NCBI RefSeq assembly: GCF_003201955.1
Contig: NZ_QJJM01000001.1
Span: 434,001 to 498,000 of the forward strand
From: Blastomonas natatoria
GTDB lineage: Bacteria > Pseudomonadota > Alphaproteobacteria > Sphingomonadales > Sphingomonadaceae
DNA length: 64,000 nt
Reading direction: 5' to 3'
Each line of letters starts with the position of its first letter. Within the stretch, counting starts at the first letter, position 1. A program made the position numbers and the translations under genes. The notes under the pieces are model-generated. The model ran no database searches. It was not told where the DNA came from and saw only the letters and a list, made by a program, of their open reading frames with translations. Of the stretch, positions 26,846 through 35,788 are shown one piece after another.

Positions 26846-27884
26846 TCTGCGTAGCCTCGTCGACCGGGCACAGGCGTGCACCGAAATCGGCGGGAGCAAC
26901 AAAGTTCATGATGCCCTTGGCAACGGCCGCGCCGATCATTTCGGGGATGAGTGCGGTATCAGGCGACTGCAGCAGGCAGGTGCCTTCGCCTGCACGCAGG
27001 GCGGCCATGCCCGCTGCGCCGTCTTCGCCGCCACCCGAGAGCAGCAGGCCGACGCCCTTTGCGCCCACGGTCCTGGCAAGCGATGCCAGCAAGAGGTCGG
27101 CGGAGGGACGGGCGCCGTTCACGGGATCGCGTTCGACCAGGCGGATACGGCCGTTCGGCCAGCTGTCGATGACGACGTGGAAGCGCGGATCGACGGCGAC
27201 ATGAACGATACCGGGCTCGAGCAGCGCGCCGTCTTCGGCGATCTTGATCTGCGCGCGGCAATCCTTGTTGAGATTGGCCACCAGCGATGCCGTCAGCGCC
27301 TCGTCGATCGCCAGCGAAACGATGGTCGGCGGACAATTGGTGGGCAGGCTGGTCACCGCCACGGTGGCCGGGTCGATCGATCCCATGCCGCCAGCGATCG
27401 CCAGCACCTGGCCGTTCCAGCGGTAGTTGAACGAAGCGCTGAGATCGACCGCATCCTTGGCCTTGCTGCGCGCTTCCAGATTGGTGCGCGCGGCGGTCAG
27501 CACCGTCTTGCACAGCTTGCCCGAGATCTTGGCGAACTCTTCTGCCGTTGCCTTCTGGGGCTTGGGGAAACAGTCGACGGCGCCCAGCTCGATCGCGCGC
27601 AGCGAGATGTCCGCGCCCTTCTGGGTCAGCGTGGAGAGCATCACGACCGGGATCGGGCGCTCGGCCATCAGCTCGGCGAGGAAGTCGATGCCGTTCATGC
27701 CCGGCATTTCGACGTCCAGCGTCAGCACGTTGGGGCGCAACTCGGCAATCAGTTCGCGTGCTTCGATGACATCGCGGGCAGCGCCCAGCACCTCGATATT
27801 CTTGTCCTTTTCCAGCGCGCTGGTGAACAGCGCACGCATGGTGATGGAGTCATCGACGATCAGGACACGGGCGGCGGCAGTCAT
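26835..27884 (-). CDS. CheB-like receiver protein with inactive methylesterase domain
   Basis: A 349-residue protein with full CheB layout. The receiver is intact (LIVDDS, phospho-Asp in LTLDVEMPGMNG, Thr/Ser in MLSTLT, Lys in CFPKPQK). The C-terminal domain is recognisably CheB, but the nucleophile motif GASTGG is replaced by AGGMGS (Ser to Gly) and the VVQH histidine is replaced by Leu (IVSLAIDEAL); only the Asp in GGGEDGAAGM remains. It therefore cannot be a normal methylesterase or amidase. The reading frame is undisturbed, so it is a maintained protein, not a pseudogene. A canonical CheB is encoded 1.4 kb upstream in the same operon. Confidence 0.85.
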   Translation of the reverse strand: MTAAARVLIVDDSITMRALFTSALEKDKNIEVLGAARDVIEARELIAELRPNVLTLDVEMPGMNGIDFLAELMAERPIPVVMLSTLTQKGADISLRAIELGAVDCFPKPQKATAEEFAKISGKLCKTVLTAARTNLEARSKAKDAVDLSASFNYRWNGQVLAIAGGMGSIDPATVAVTSLPTNCPPTIVSLAIDEALTASLVANLNKDCRAQIKIAEDGALLEPGIVHVAVDPRFHVVIDSWPNGRIRLVERDPVNGARPSADLLLASLARTVGAKGVGLLLSGGGEDGAAGMAALRAGEGTCLLQSPDTALIPEMIGAAVAKGIMNFVAPADFGARLCPVDEATQNAA

Positions 27885-27921
27885 TGTATTGACCCTTCAA
27901 TTACGGGAAACGGTGCTGCGT

Positions 27922-28359
27922 TCAGGCAGCGTCGGCAAATTCAACTTCGTGCGTCAGGGCGCCCAGATCGAGCACCATGACCATGCGGTCATCCAGCGAT
28001 GCCAGACCCTCGAGGAACGGCAGCACCGAATCGCCCGTCGTCGGCGGCGGCTGCAGCGCGCTCTGATCGAACGTGACGATGTCGCGAACTGCATCGACGA
28101 TCATCCCCTTCAGCTGCCCGGCAACCTCGGTGACGATGATGACATGGCGCTCGCCGGGCTTGGACTTGTTCCAGCCGAGGCGCGCTGCCAGATCGATGAC
28201 CGGCAGCACGATACCGCGCAGGTTCACCACGCCAGCGACATAATCAGGCACGCGCGGCAAACGTGTGGTGGGAGACCAGGCGCGGATCTCGCGGATACCC
28301 ATGATGTCGATACCGAAGGTCTGGCCCTCGACTTCAAACGTGATCAGCTGGCGGTTCAT
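27922..28359 (-). CDS. cheW: CheW coupling protein
   Basis: A 145-residue CheW: FEVEGQTFGIDIMGIREI at the N-terminus, YVAGVVNLRGIVLPVIDL in the middle and the C-terminal DRMVMVLDLGAL are family hallmarks. It links receptors to the CheA kinase at the membrane array. It lies 38 bp upstream of the CheB-like gene and 28 bp downstream of cheY on the minus strand. It is the only free-standing cheW here. Confidence 0.95.
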   Translation of the reverse strand: MNRQLITFEVEGQTFGIDIMGIREIRAWSPTTRLPRVPDYVAGVVNLRGIVLPVIDLAARLGWNKSKPGERHVIIVTEVAGQLKGMIVDAVRDIVTFDQSALQPPPTTGDSVLPFLEGLASLDDRMVMVLDLGALTHEVEFADAA

Positions 28360-28386
28360 CTTACTTCCCTCAACAATCGAACGGCA

Positions 28387-28767
28387 TCAATGCGTGACGC
28401 GGCGCACGGCTGCAGCGAGCTTTTGCGCGTCGAACGGCTTGACGATCCATCCTGTCGCACCGGCCCGGCGCGCTTGTGCTTTCTTCTCCTCTGACGCTTC
28501 GGTCGTCAGCACCAGGATCGGGCGATTTTCGTGGATCGCGCCTTTCCGCAGATGCTCGATCAGGCCGAAGCCGTCCATGCGTGGCATGTTGATGTCTGTA
28601 ATAACGACATCGCATTCGTTTTCCTTAAGCCAATCCAGCGCGGAAACGCCGTCATCGGCCTGATCGACATGAAAGCCCTCTGCGGTGAGCGCGTGCTTCA
28701 GCAGCGCGCGCATGCTGGGGCTGTCGTCGACGGTCAGGATGCGGGTCTTATCTTGAGCACAGGTCAT
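28387..28767 (-). CDS. cheY: CheY response regulator
   Basis: A 126-residue single-domain receiver: ILTVDDSPSMRALLKHAL carries the acidic pair, VVITDINMPRMDGFGL the phospho-Asp, VLTTEAS the switch Thr and WIVKPFDAQKL the Lys. The NMPRMDG loop is typical of chemotaxis CheY. ATG 28767 is chosen over the in-frame start seven codons earlier because the leader is not conserved. It is placed between cheD and cheW. No cheZ is visible, so signal removal may depend on other receivers acting as phosphate sinks. Confidence 0.93.
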   Translation of the reverse strand: MTCAQDKTRILTVDDSPSMRALLKHALTAEGFHVDQADDGVSALDWLKENECDVVITDINMPRMDGFGLIEHLRKGAIHENRPILVLTTEASEEKKAQARRAGATGWIVKPFDAQKLAAAVRRVTH

Positions 28768-28784
28768 CTTCTGGGGTCCTCTTC

Positions 28785-29333
28785 TCAAAACAGCTCAATA
28801 TCGCCGTGATCTTCACGGAGCTTGGGTGTGGGCATATCCCGGGGTGCCTGCGAATTGTCGACGATGCGGCAACGGGCCTGGCCGTGATAAGGGCGGAAAT
28901 CGACACGGCGAGCCGACGGCCCACCCAGCGATTGACTGACCAGCGGAATGCCTTCCGCCTTCAGGAAGGAATTCGCGAACTCGGCATTGGCGGTGCCGAT
29001 CCAGCTCATCCCGGACGACATGTTGGCACCCCCGTAAAGGTGCGCGCGCAGCATCCGGCGGTCTGCGCCATAGGCCAGCATCTCGTTGATCAGCACTTCC
29101 ATCAGGTAAACGCCGTAATGCTCGTCGAGACCCGCATCATTGCCCGGGCTGGCGAGCAGGAAATGGTTCATGCCGCCGATATTGTTGGAAGAATCGTACA
29201 GGCAGCAGGCAATGCAGCTGCCAAGCACAGTCGTCAGCTCAAGCCGCGGATCGCCGCTCACGCGGGCCTGGCCCTGCATCACCATCAGGCGGACCCGCTT
29301 GTGCTTGGAAAAGTCGATGGGTTCCATCAGCAT
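28785..29333 (-). CDS. cheD: CheD receptor glutamine deamidase
   Basis: A 182-residue CheD. The catalytic set is visible: Thr and Cys in TTVLGSCIACCLYD and the His in GGMNHFLLA. It deamidates receptor glutamines and in many bacteria also interacts with CheC, but no cheC is present here. The ATG at 29333 has GGGGGAG 7 bases upstream and overlaps the cheB stop by 7 bp; ATG 29327 is an alternative. The tail (PTPKLREDHGDIELF) is acidic and ends in a Phe, a possible docking tail. Confidence 0.92.
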   Translation of the reverse strand: MLMEPIDFSKHKRVRLMVMQGQARVSGDPRLELTTVLGSCIACCLYDSSNNIGGMNHFLLASPGNDAGLDEHYGVYLMEVLINEMLAYGADRRMLRAHLYGGANMSSGMSWIGTANAEFANSFLKAEGIPLVSQSLGGPSARRVDFRPYHGQARCRIVDNSQAPRDMPTPKLREDHGDIELF

Positions 29334-30364
29334 AGCGCTACTCCCCCGAAGGCGACCTGAGCGATGCGGTGGATCGGTGCGACCACGCTGGCTGCACCCA
29401 GGGCGATCGCTGCGCCCGGCATGCCGAACACGACAGAGGTCGCCTCATCCTGCGCGATGGTCATCGCGCCGCTCTCTGCCATGGCGAGCAGCCCGTGGGC
29501 CCCATCATTGCCCATGCCCGTGAGCTGGATGCCGATGGCGTCTGCGCCCAGATTTTCCGCGACCGAATGGAACAGCACGTCGACGCTGGGCCGGTGGCCG
29601 CTGACCTTCGGGCCTGGCCTTGCGCGGACATACATGCCCGATGCGCCGCTTCCCCGGACTTCCAGATGCCGCTCGGTGCCTGGTGCGATGTAGACATGGC
29701 CTGCCCGCACCGGCAGGTCCGGTTCGGCGATCATCACCTTGGGCGCGCAGACCGAATCGAGACGGCGGGCGACGGCTTCGGCAAAGGCACCGTTGATGTG
29801 CTGTACCACCATGGTCGGGGGGCAATCGGCAGGGAACTGGCTGAGCAGCACATGCAGCGCCTCCACTCCGCCGGTCGATGCGCCGATCGCGATGAGCCGG
29901 GTCTGCGCCGAACCCAGCGTCTGGCGCGGGGCAGGGGCGGGGCGGACGCGGTCATGCGCCTGAACCTTGGCCTGGGCGGCGTTGCGGATCATTTCGGCCA
30001 GGCGGCCCTGGTCGGAGACCAGAATGTTGCCCGCAGCACCGCTCGGCTTGGCATAGCATTCGACCGCGCCGATCTCGAGAGCGCGGACGGTCATGGCCGA
30101 ACCGCTTTCGGCAAGGCCCGACACGATGACCACCGGCGTCGGACGCAGCGTCATCAGCTTTTCCAGAAATTCCAGCCCGCTCATGCCCGGCATTTCGATG
30201 TCCAGCGTCACCACGTCCGGGTTGAGCGCCTTGATCATGCTGCGCGCTTCGCGCGCATCGACAGCGGTGCCCACCACCTGGATGTCCGTCGCCGGACGCA
30301 GCGCTTCGACCAGAAGCGCACGCATGGTGGGAGAATCATCAACGATCAGGACACGGATGGTCAT
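29327..30364 (-). CDS. cheB: CheB protein-glutamate methylesterase/glutamine deamidase
   Basis: A 345-residue canonical CheB. The receiver (VLIVDDSPTM, TLDIEMPGMSG, CYAKPSG) is joined by a Pro/Arg linker to the methylesterase domain with the full triad: Ser in IAIGASTGG, His in MVVQHINGAF and Asp in LTGMGNDGAHG. It removes receptor methyl groups after phosphorylation by CheA. Its ATG overlaps the cheR stop by 4 bp. This is the active counterpart to the CheB-like protein further down the operon. Confidence 0.95.
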   Translation of the reverse strand: MTIRVLIVDDSPTMRALLVEALRPATDIQVVGTAVDAREARSMIKALNPDVVTLDIEMPGMSGLEFLEKLMTLRPTPVVIVSGLAESGSAMTVRALEIGAVECYAKPSGAAGNILVSDQGRLAEMIRNAAQAKVQAHDRVRPAPAPRQTLGSAQTRLIAIGASTGGVEALHVLLSQFPADCPPTMVVQHINGAFAEAVARRLDSVCAPKVMIAEPDLPVRAGHVYIAPGTERHLEVRGSGASGMYVRARPGPKVSGHRPSVDVLFHSVAENLGADAIGIQLTGMGNDGAHGLLAMAESGAMTIAQDEATSVVFGMPGAAIALGAASVVAPIHRIAQVAFGGVALC

Positions 30365-31230
30365 GCGCCCTCCTTAAGGTAGATAGTCTTACCGATTTGC
30401 GTAAGGCAGGCCGCAGCAGGGCCTATGACGCGCTCGCTGTGACCGATGTAGAGATGGCCGCCCGGCAGAAGCTGGTCGGCAAAGCGTGCGACCAGACGCT
30501 CCTTGGTCGGCTGGTCGAAATAGATCATGACGTTGCGGCAGAATATTACGTCGAACCGCCGCTTCATCGGCCAGTCATGCAGCAGGTTGAGCCGGTTGAA
30601 GCTCACCAGATTGCGGACCTGGGGATTGATGGTCGTCGTCGATCCGCTGGCCTGGGTCCAGAGCCTGCGCAGCTCGGGCGGCATGGCGGAGATGTTTTCG
30701 GTCGTGTAGGTCGCTGCGCGCGCGGTCGCGAGCACATTGTCGTCAAGATCGGTGGCCAGGATGCGAAGGTCGGTGCCTGCCAGCGCAGCCGCCATGCGCG
30801 GGTCTTCGCCCAGTATTGTCGTGACGATCGACCAGGTTTCCTCGCCGCTCGAACAGCCTGCCGACCAGATGCGCACCGGCTGACCCTTGCGCGCCTTGGC
30901 GATCAGGACCGGTGCTATCTCTTCTCCCAGATGCTCGAAATGATGCTCTTCACGGAAGAAATAGGTGTGGTTGGTAGTCAGCGCGCAGATGACCCGGCGG
31001 AGCTCGTCCTCGTTATTCTTCAACGAAGCAAGATAATCGGCAAAGGTGGTGAAACGCGATTCGCGCACCAGCGGGGCAAGGCGCGAATAGACCAGCATCG
31101 ACTTGGCCGGAACCAGGACGATTCCCGCCGTTTCATGCGCCAGCCGCTGCACGGTGGCAAAATCCTCCGGCGAATAGACCGCGCGGCTGATCCCCGGCAG
31201 GGTTTCAAAGGAGAGGGTTTGCGCGTTCAC
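30361..31230 (-). CDS. cheR: CheR receptor methyltransferase
   Basis: A 289-residue CheR with the SAM-binding IWSAGCSSGEETWSI, the ILATDLDD acidic loop, DVIFCRNVMIYFD and the C-terminal GHLYIGHSERV. It methylates receptor glutamates with SAM. The two chemoreceptors in the window both end in DWSEF, a suitable CheR docking peptide. It overlaps cheA by 4 bp upstream and cheB by 4 bp downstream. Confidence 0.95.
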   Translation of the reverse strand: MNAQTLSFETLPGISRAVYSPEDFATVQRLAHETAGIVLVPAKSMLVYSRLAPLVRESRFTTFADYLASLKNNEDELRRVICALTTNHTYFFREEHHFEHLGEEIAPVLIAKARKGQPVRIWSAGCSSGEETWSIVTTILGEDPRMAAALAGTDLRILATDLDDNVLATARAATYTTENISAMPPELRRLWTQASGSTTTINPQVRNLVSFNRLNLLHDWPMKRRFDVIFCRNVMIYFDQPTKERLVARFADQLLPGGHLYIGHSERVIGPAAACLTQIGKTIYLKEGA

Positions 31231-33560
31231 GCAACCTCCCGGTAGCTCTGCGTGCCTGCTTCGGCCGCGACCAGACCATCAACATCGACGATCAGTGCGA
31301 CACGGCCATCGCCCAGGATGGTGGCACCGGCGACGCATTCGACCGAGCGATAATTGGCATTGAGGCTCTTGATGACGATCTGCCGCTGGTCGACGATCGA
31401 ATCGACCAGCAGGGCGGCCTGTCCGGCAAGTTCGGTATCGACGATGATCAGCACAGCTTCGGTGGGATCGTTGATCTGGCCGTCGAGGTCGAGCGCACGG
31501 GCGATGTTGACCACCGGGATGAACCGGTCGCGGGCCTTGAGCATCAGGCGACCATTGCCCAGGCGGTGGATCTCGCCTTCGCCGGGACGCAGGTTCTCGA
31601 CGATGTGCGACAGCGGCAGCACGAGAGTCTGCGTGCCGACGGTCACGGTCATGCCATCGGCGATGGCAAGCGTGAGCGGCAGCGTCAGGATGAAGCTCGT
31701 GCCGGCGCCAGGCTCGGTCTTGACGGTGATGCGCCCGCCCAGATCCTTCACGTTCTGGCGGACCACGTCCATGCCGACGCCGCGACCGGAAATGCTCGAA
31801 ACCGTCTCGGCGGTCGAGAAGCCGGGGGCAAAGATCAGGTTGTTGATCTCGTCAGCCGAAAGGTTGGCGTCGGGCGCGACAAGGCCCTTTTCGACAGCCT
31901 TTTTCAGCACCTTGGCCTGATCGATCCCGCGACCATCATCCTCGATGCGGATCAGGATGCGGCCCGAGCGCTGCTCGGCCGAGAGCTTGAGCGTTCCATC
32001 GGGGCTCTTGCCGTTCGCGGTGCGGGTGGCAGCATCTTCGATGCCATGGTCAGCCGCGTTGCGGATCAGGTGCGTCAGCGGATCGCCCAGACGCTCGATG
32101 ATCGTCTTGTCGATTTCGGTTGTTTCGCCCGACACTTCCAGATTGATGTTCTTGCCGGTGCTGGCCTGCAGGTCGCGCAACAGACGCGGCACGCGGCTGA
32201 ACACGGTGCTGATCGGCTGCGCGCGGATCGCCATCGCACGTTCCTGCACATCGCGCGTCAGCGATTCGAGCATGGCCAGTTCGCTACTGTTGCGCATGCC
32301 ATAGGACGACATCTGCTGGCCGAGCATGGCCTGGGCGATCATCATTTCGCCGACGGTGTCGATCAGCTGGTCAAGCTTGCGCAGGTCGATGCGGACCGAT
32401 TGCGACACGGGGGCCGCAGGCGCCGCGGGCGGCGCGGCCTGCGACGAAACGAGCGCTGGCTTCGCGCCAGCTTCAGGCTTTTCAGCAGCTGCTGCCTGTT
32501 CTGCGGCAGCAGGCGCGGGCGCCGGCTCTACAGCGGGCGCAGCCGCAGCCACGGGCGCGGCGGTTACCGGTTCCGGCGTCACTACGGGCGCGGGCGCTGC
32601 AACGGGCTGTTCCACGGGCTGCGCTGCCACAGGGGCAGGAGCAGGTGCGGGAGCAGGAGCGGGTGCGGGTTCCGGCGCAACTTCGACCGGGGCGGGCGGA
32701 GCGCTGACCGGGGCAGGAATGCCAGAGCCGGAGTCGATTGCAACGTCCAGATCGTCGCCCGAGAAGCCGAACACGTCCTCGATCGCATCGCGCTCGACCT
32801 CCCCGGGCAGGGTGACGTCCCAGGCGAGATACGCGCCAGCGGGATCGAAGCTGTCGAGATCGGGCAGCGCACTGGTGTCGAGGCGCACGGTGCCTTCGCC
32901 CAGCGAGCGCAGTTCGCGCAGCAGCAGCAACGGCTCACCGCCGTTCAGCATGGCGCTGGCCTGGGGCTTCATGCTGACGCGCCATGCTGCCTTGGCAGGC
33001 GTGATGTCGGTGGCAATGTCGCTCAGCATCGCGTCAAGATCGAACGACAGCAGGTCGTCGACGCTCGACATGGTTTCGGCAGCAGCCGGTTCCTCGGGCG
33101 TTGCGACAGCAACCGGTTCCGGTTCGGGTTCGGCGGCGACTGGCGCAGCGGCGGCCGGAGCAGACTCTGCAGGCGCAGCCGCGCCACCCTGCTGGGCTGC
33201 GGCAAGCTGGGCCAGCATTGCGCTGTCATCGGGCGAATCGTGCCCTTCGAGCGCGCAGGTCACGTGATCGCCGAGCAGATCGAGCGCCCGCAGAAGCAGC
33301 GACAGCAAGTCTTCGGTCATCGGCAGGATGCCGTCGCGCACGTCCGAGAGCAATGTCTCGAAACCATGGGTGTAGACCTGCAGCGACGTGTAGCCGAATG
33401 CCCCTGCGCCACCCTTGATCGAGTGGACCGAACGGAACACGTCGTTGACCGCGTCCATATTGTCGGGCTGGGTCCGACAGATGGTCAGCGCCCGCTCGGC
33501 AGATGCCAGAGCTTCCTCGCACTCGGCAAAGAAGATGGTACGGATTTCCTCGTTCGTCAT
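31227..33560 (-). CDS. cheA: CheA chemotaxis histidine kinase
   Basis: A 777-residue kinase: Hpt domain with phospho-His in FRSVHSIKGGAGAFG (about residue 46), a Pro/Ala/Glu-rich linker, a P2-like domain (WRVSMKPQASAMLNGGEPLL to DVFGFSGDDLDV), a second Pro/Ala-rich linker of about 110 residues, dimerisation and HATPase domains (HLIRNAADHGIE, GRGIDQAK, GRGVGMDVV, GTSFILTLPLTLAIADG) and a C-terminal CheW domain. ATG 33560 gives an ATGA overlap with the STAS gene. The long Ala/Pro linkers explain the large open frames seen on the opposite strand. Confidence 0.95.
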   Translation of the reverse strand: MTNEEIRTIFFAECEEALASAERALTICRTQPDNMDAVNDVFRSVHSIKGGAGAFGYTSLQVYTHGFETLLSDVRDGILPMTEDLLSLLLRALDLLGDHVTCALEGHDSPDDSAMLAQLAAAQQGGAAAPAESAPAAAAPVAAEPEPEPVAVATPEEPAAAETMSSVDDLLSFDLDAMLSDIATDITPAKAAWRVSMKPQASAMLNGGEPLLLLRELRSLGEGTVRLDTSALPDLDSFDPAGAYLAWDVTLPGEVERDAIEDVFGFSGDDLDVAIDSGSGIPAPVSAPPAPVEVAPEPAPAPAPAPAPAPVAAQPVEQPVAAPAPVVTPEPVTAAPVAAAAPAVEPAPAPAAAEQAAAAEKPEAGAKPALVSSQAAPPAAPAAPVSQSVRIDLRKLDQLIDTVGEMMIAQAMLGQQMSSYGMRNSSELAMLESLTRDVQERAMAIRAQPISTVFSRVPRLLRDLQASTGKNINLEVSGETTEIDKTIIERLGDPLTHLIRNAADHGIEDAATRTANGKSPDGTLKLSAEQRSGRILIRIEDDGRGIDQAKVLKKAVEKGLVAPDANLSADEINNLIFAPGFSTAETVSSISGRGVGMDVVRQNVKDLGGRITVKTEPGAGTSFILTLPLTLAIADGMTVTVGTQTLVLPLSHIVENLRPGEGEIHRLGNGRLMLKARDRFIPVVNIARALDLDGQINDPTEAVLIIVDTELAGQAALLVDSIVDQRQIVIKSLNANYRSVECVAGATILGDGRVALIVDVDGLVAAEAGTQSYREVA

Positions 33561-33838
33561 GACGCCATTCCATTTCCGCACAGCATGTCCGGATCAGCTC
33601 CGGCATTGGTCAGCGTTGAGCGCATCTTCTCGGACGGAGTGATGGTGAGCGACTGCCCGGTGCGATTCGCGGTCTGGCGCGCGCTCAGCAGCAGCTGGAG
33701 CATGGCCTGGCCGAGCGCAGAGACGTCCGACCCGTCGAGCGTCACCGGTCCTGCCTTCAGCTTGTCCCGCAATTCGGGGTGCAGCGCGATCGCGGCGGCG
33801 CGGTCGCAGCGGCTGGGCAGAGTCAGTTGAGTCATCAC
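33557..33838 (-). CDS. STAS-domain protein, chemotaxis operon
   Basis: A 93-residue protein resembling small STAS domains of the MlaB/SpoIIAA type: LDGSDVSALGQAMLQLLLSA and the C-terminal TPSEKMRSTLTNAG match the usual fold, with Ser residues near the conserved phospho-site position. STAS genes are found between mcp and cheA in several alphaproteobacterial operons; a role in kinase control is suspected but not established. It overlaps cheA by 4 bp and is 16 bp downstream of the chemoreceptor. Confidence 0.8.
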   Translation of the reverse strand: MMTQLTLPSRCDRAAAIALHPELRDKLKAGPVTLDGSDVSALGQAMLQLLLSARQTANRTGQSLTITPSEKMRSTLTNAGADPDMLCGNGMAS

Positions 33839-33854
33839 CCTGTTCTCCTGTTCC

Positions 33855-35252
33855 TCAGAATTCAGACCAGTCTTCGTCGGAATTGGTTAATGCGAGGTTT
33901 CCTGAGACCATCGGAGCGCGCGCTACTGCTGCACGGCGGGCCGGCTTGGCGCTCGCTGGCCTTGCGGGAACGACATTGCCGGTCTGGAAGCGCTGGACGA
34001 CCTGCGAAAGATCGGTGGCCTCTTCGGCAAGGCTGCGCGCTGCAGCATTCGATTCCTCGACCATCGCGGCGTTCTGCTGGGTCATCTTGTCCATCTCGCC
34101 GACGGCGATATTGACCTGCTGCAGCCTCGTGGCCTGGATCTGCGCAGAGGACGATATCTCGGTGATGCGCTCGTTGATGGCTGCCACGCGGTCGCTGATC
34201 TGGACGAGCACGGTTCCGGTCTCGTCGACCAGGGCCACGCCATCGGAAACACCTGCCGTCGATGCAGTGATCAGTTCCTTGATGTCCTTGGCGGCATCGG
34301 CCGAACGCTGGGCGAGGGCGCGCACCTCGTTGGCGACCACGGCAAAGCCCTTGCCGGCATCGCCCGCGCGGGCTGCTTCGACGCCTGCGTTGAGTGCAAG
34401 CAGGTTGGTCTGGAACGCGATGCCGTCGATAACATCGATGATGTTGGTGATCTGGCTCGAGGATTTCTGAATCGCGTCCATTGCCTGCACGGCGCGGCGA
34501 ACCACGGCGCCGCCGTCCGTAGCGGCATTGTGCGCCTCGCTCACCTGCTTGCCGACCTCGGCCGCGTTCTGCGCGGTCTGCTGGACCATGCTGGTCACCT
34601 CGCGCATCGCGGCGGCGCTTTCTTCAAGGCTGGCGGCCTGCTGCTCGGTCCGCTGGGCCAGATCACCCGATGCCGAGCGGATTTCGGAGGCTCCGGTGAG
34701 AACATTGGCTGCGGCGGACGAGGTCTGGGTAAGCAGCTGGCACAGCTGTTCCATCGTCTCGTTGAAATTCCGGCGCAGCGAATCATACTCGCCGTCGAAG
34801 CTCTGATGAATCGCGTAGTTGAGATTGCCCTGCTTCATGTGCTGCAGGCCAGTCGTAAGCTCGGTCACCACGACGTGCAGTGCGTCATCCGATCCGGTGC
34901 GTGCGACCGAATTGTCCTTGAAGGCGAGCATCGCCTTGTTCATCCGGCCCACGCAATCCCGATGATCGGTATAGGCTATGGGGCTCTGGAGATCGCCGGC
35001 AGCCAGCGCCTCCATGCGCACGATGGTGGCCACATACGGATCGCAGATCGCCTTCTTCGCAAACAGGACGAACGCCCCTGCAGCCAGCATGACAGCCAGT
35101 TCCACCAGAAGCTCAGCCCCAGCTCCAGGTTCGCCACTCACGAGATCGGCGGCGCCGAGCACGACAGGAACAGCGGTCAGCGCCACCAAGACCGTGAAGA
35201 TGATGTCGAATTTCTTGCGGATAGGATAATGCGCGCTGAAGTCTTTAAACAT
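33855..35252 (-). CDS. methyl-accepting chemotaxis protein heading the che operon
   Basis: A 465-residue receptor with two close membrane helices near the N-terminus and no real periplasmic domain, HAMP-like segments, and an MCP hairpin with tip IDGIAFQTNLLALNAGVEAA. It ends in DWSEF, as does the receptor at 16.4-17.7 kb, and the two share most of their sequence, indicating a duplication. It is first in a ten-gene minus-strand operon. Signal sensed is unknown; energy taxis or cytoplasmic ligand sensing would fit the topology. Confidence 0.93.
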   Translation of the reverse strand: MFKDFSAHYPIRKKFDIIFTVLVALTAVPVVLGAADLVSGEPGAGAELLVELAVMLAAGAFVLFAKKAICDPYVATIVRMEALAAGDLQSPIAYTDHRDCVGRMNKAMLAFKDNSVARTGSDDALHVVVTELTTGLQHMKQGNLNYAIHQSFDGEYDSLRRNFNETMEQLCQLLTQTSSAAANVLTGASEIRSASGDLAQRTEQQAASLEESAAAMREVTSMVQQTAQNAAEVGKQVSEAHNAATDGGAVVRRAVQAMDAIQKSSSQITNIIDVIDGIAFQTNLLALNAGVEAARAGDAGKGFAVVANEVRALAQRSADAAKDIKELITASTAGVSDGVALVDETGTVLVQISDRVAAINERITEISSSAQIQATRLQQVNIAVGEMDKMTQQNAAMVEESNAAARSLAEEATDLSQVVQRFQTGNVVPARPASAKPARRAAVARAPMVSGNLALTNSDEDWSEF

Positions 35253-35788
35253 GTGCCCCCCATTGCTGCCGTCGGCAAGCGTCGGAGACTCGCGATAATC
35301 GGCAAACCGATAAACAATGGTTAATGATAAATGCCCGCGTGGTTACGCTGCTTTGGCACCGAGCCGACCGGCGAAGCGTACGATGACGCTCTCCGCCAGA
35401 ACGCGGCGGTTATCACGGGCCAGCCTTGCGGGAGGGGTGATGGCGAACTGTGCCAAGCCAAGGAATTGGAAAGCTTGGGTGAATTTACCGGCTTCATGGA
35501 ATCGACCGGCGAGCCAGGCCAGTCCCGCAAATAGCAGATGCAGGTTCAGCAGGCATTGTTGAGCTGGTGGCGCCCGCCCGGAAAGTCCTGTTTGCGGCGC
35601 CGCAAAAAAAAGCGATCGGCGCAAAAATACCGGAGCGCGCGTCGCACTGTCCCATCGCTTCGACAGGTGCTCGCAACAAACTGTGCTCGCGCGTCAAGCA
35701 GGCATGACCATATGACGAGCGAGGCCCTTTTCGGCGCAGGAAATGTTATGAGGATATCCGTCCGTCAACACTCTTCGTCCATGAAGAG
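35253..35788. other. long intergenic region upstream of the che operon; no supported gene
   Basis: About 535 bp with no gene that I can support. It contains a small palindrome ATCGG-CAAA-CCGAT (35298-35311) about 50 bp before the che operon start, which could be an operator or part of its promoter, and a perfect 16-bp palindrome TTTGCGGCGCCGCAAA (35591-35606) followed by an A-run. A weak 93-codon minus-strand frame (35343-35624) has no start signal or family resemblance. Confidence 0.5.

Noticed and set aside
26835-27884. Possibility that the second CheB is a decaying pseudogene
   Set aside because: No frameshift or stop; receiver residues and hydrophobic core are kept, only catalytic residues are changed.
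31566-33830. A 754-codon open frame on the plus strand opposite cheA
   Set aside because: It is the mirror of the GC-rich Pro/Ala linker and kinase domains of CheA; its product is Arg/Gly/His-rich low-complexity sequence and cheA has every expected motif.
35591-35606. Perfect 16-bp palindrome TTTGCGGCGCCGCAAA as a terminator
   Set aside because: It is followed by an A-run rather than a T-run on the plus strand and preceded, not followed, by a T-run on the minus strand.
35343-35624. A 93-codon minus-strand frame in the che upstream region
   Set aside because: No ribosome site or recognisable family; nothing else suggests coding.
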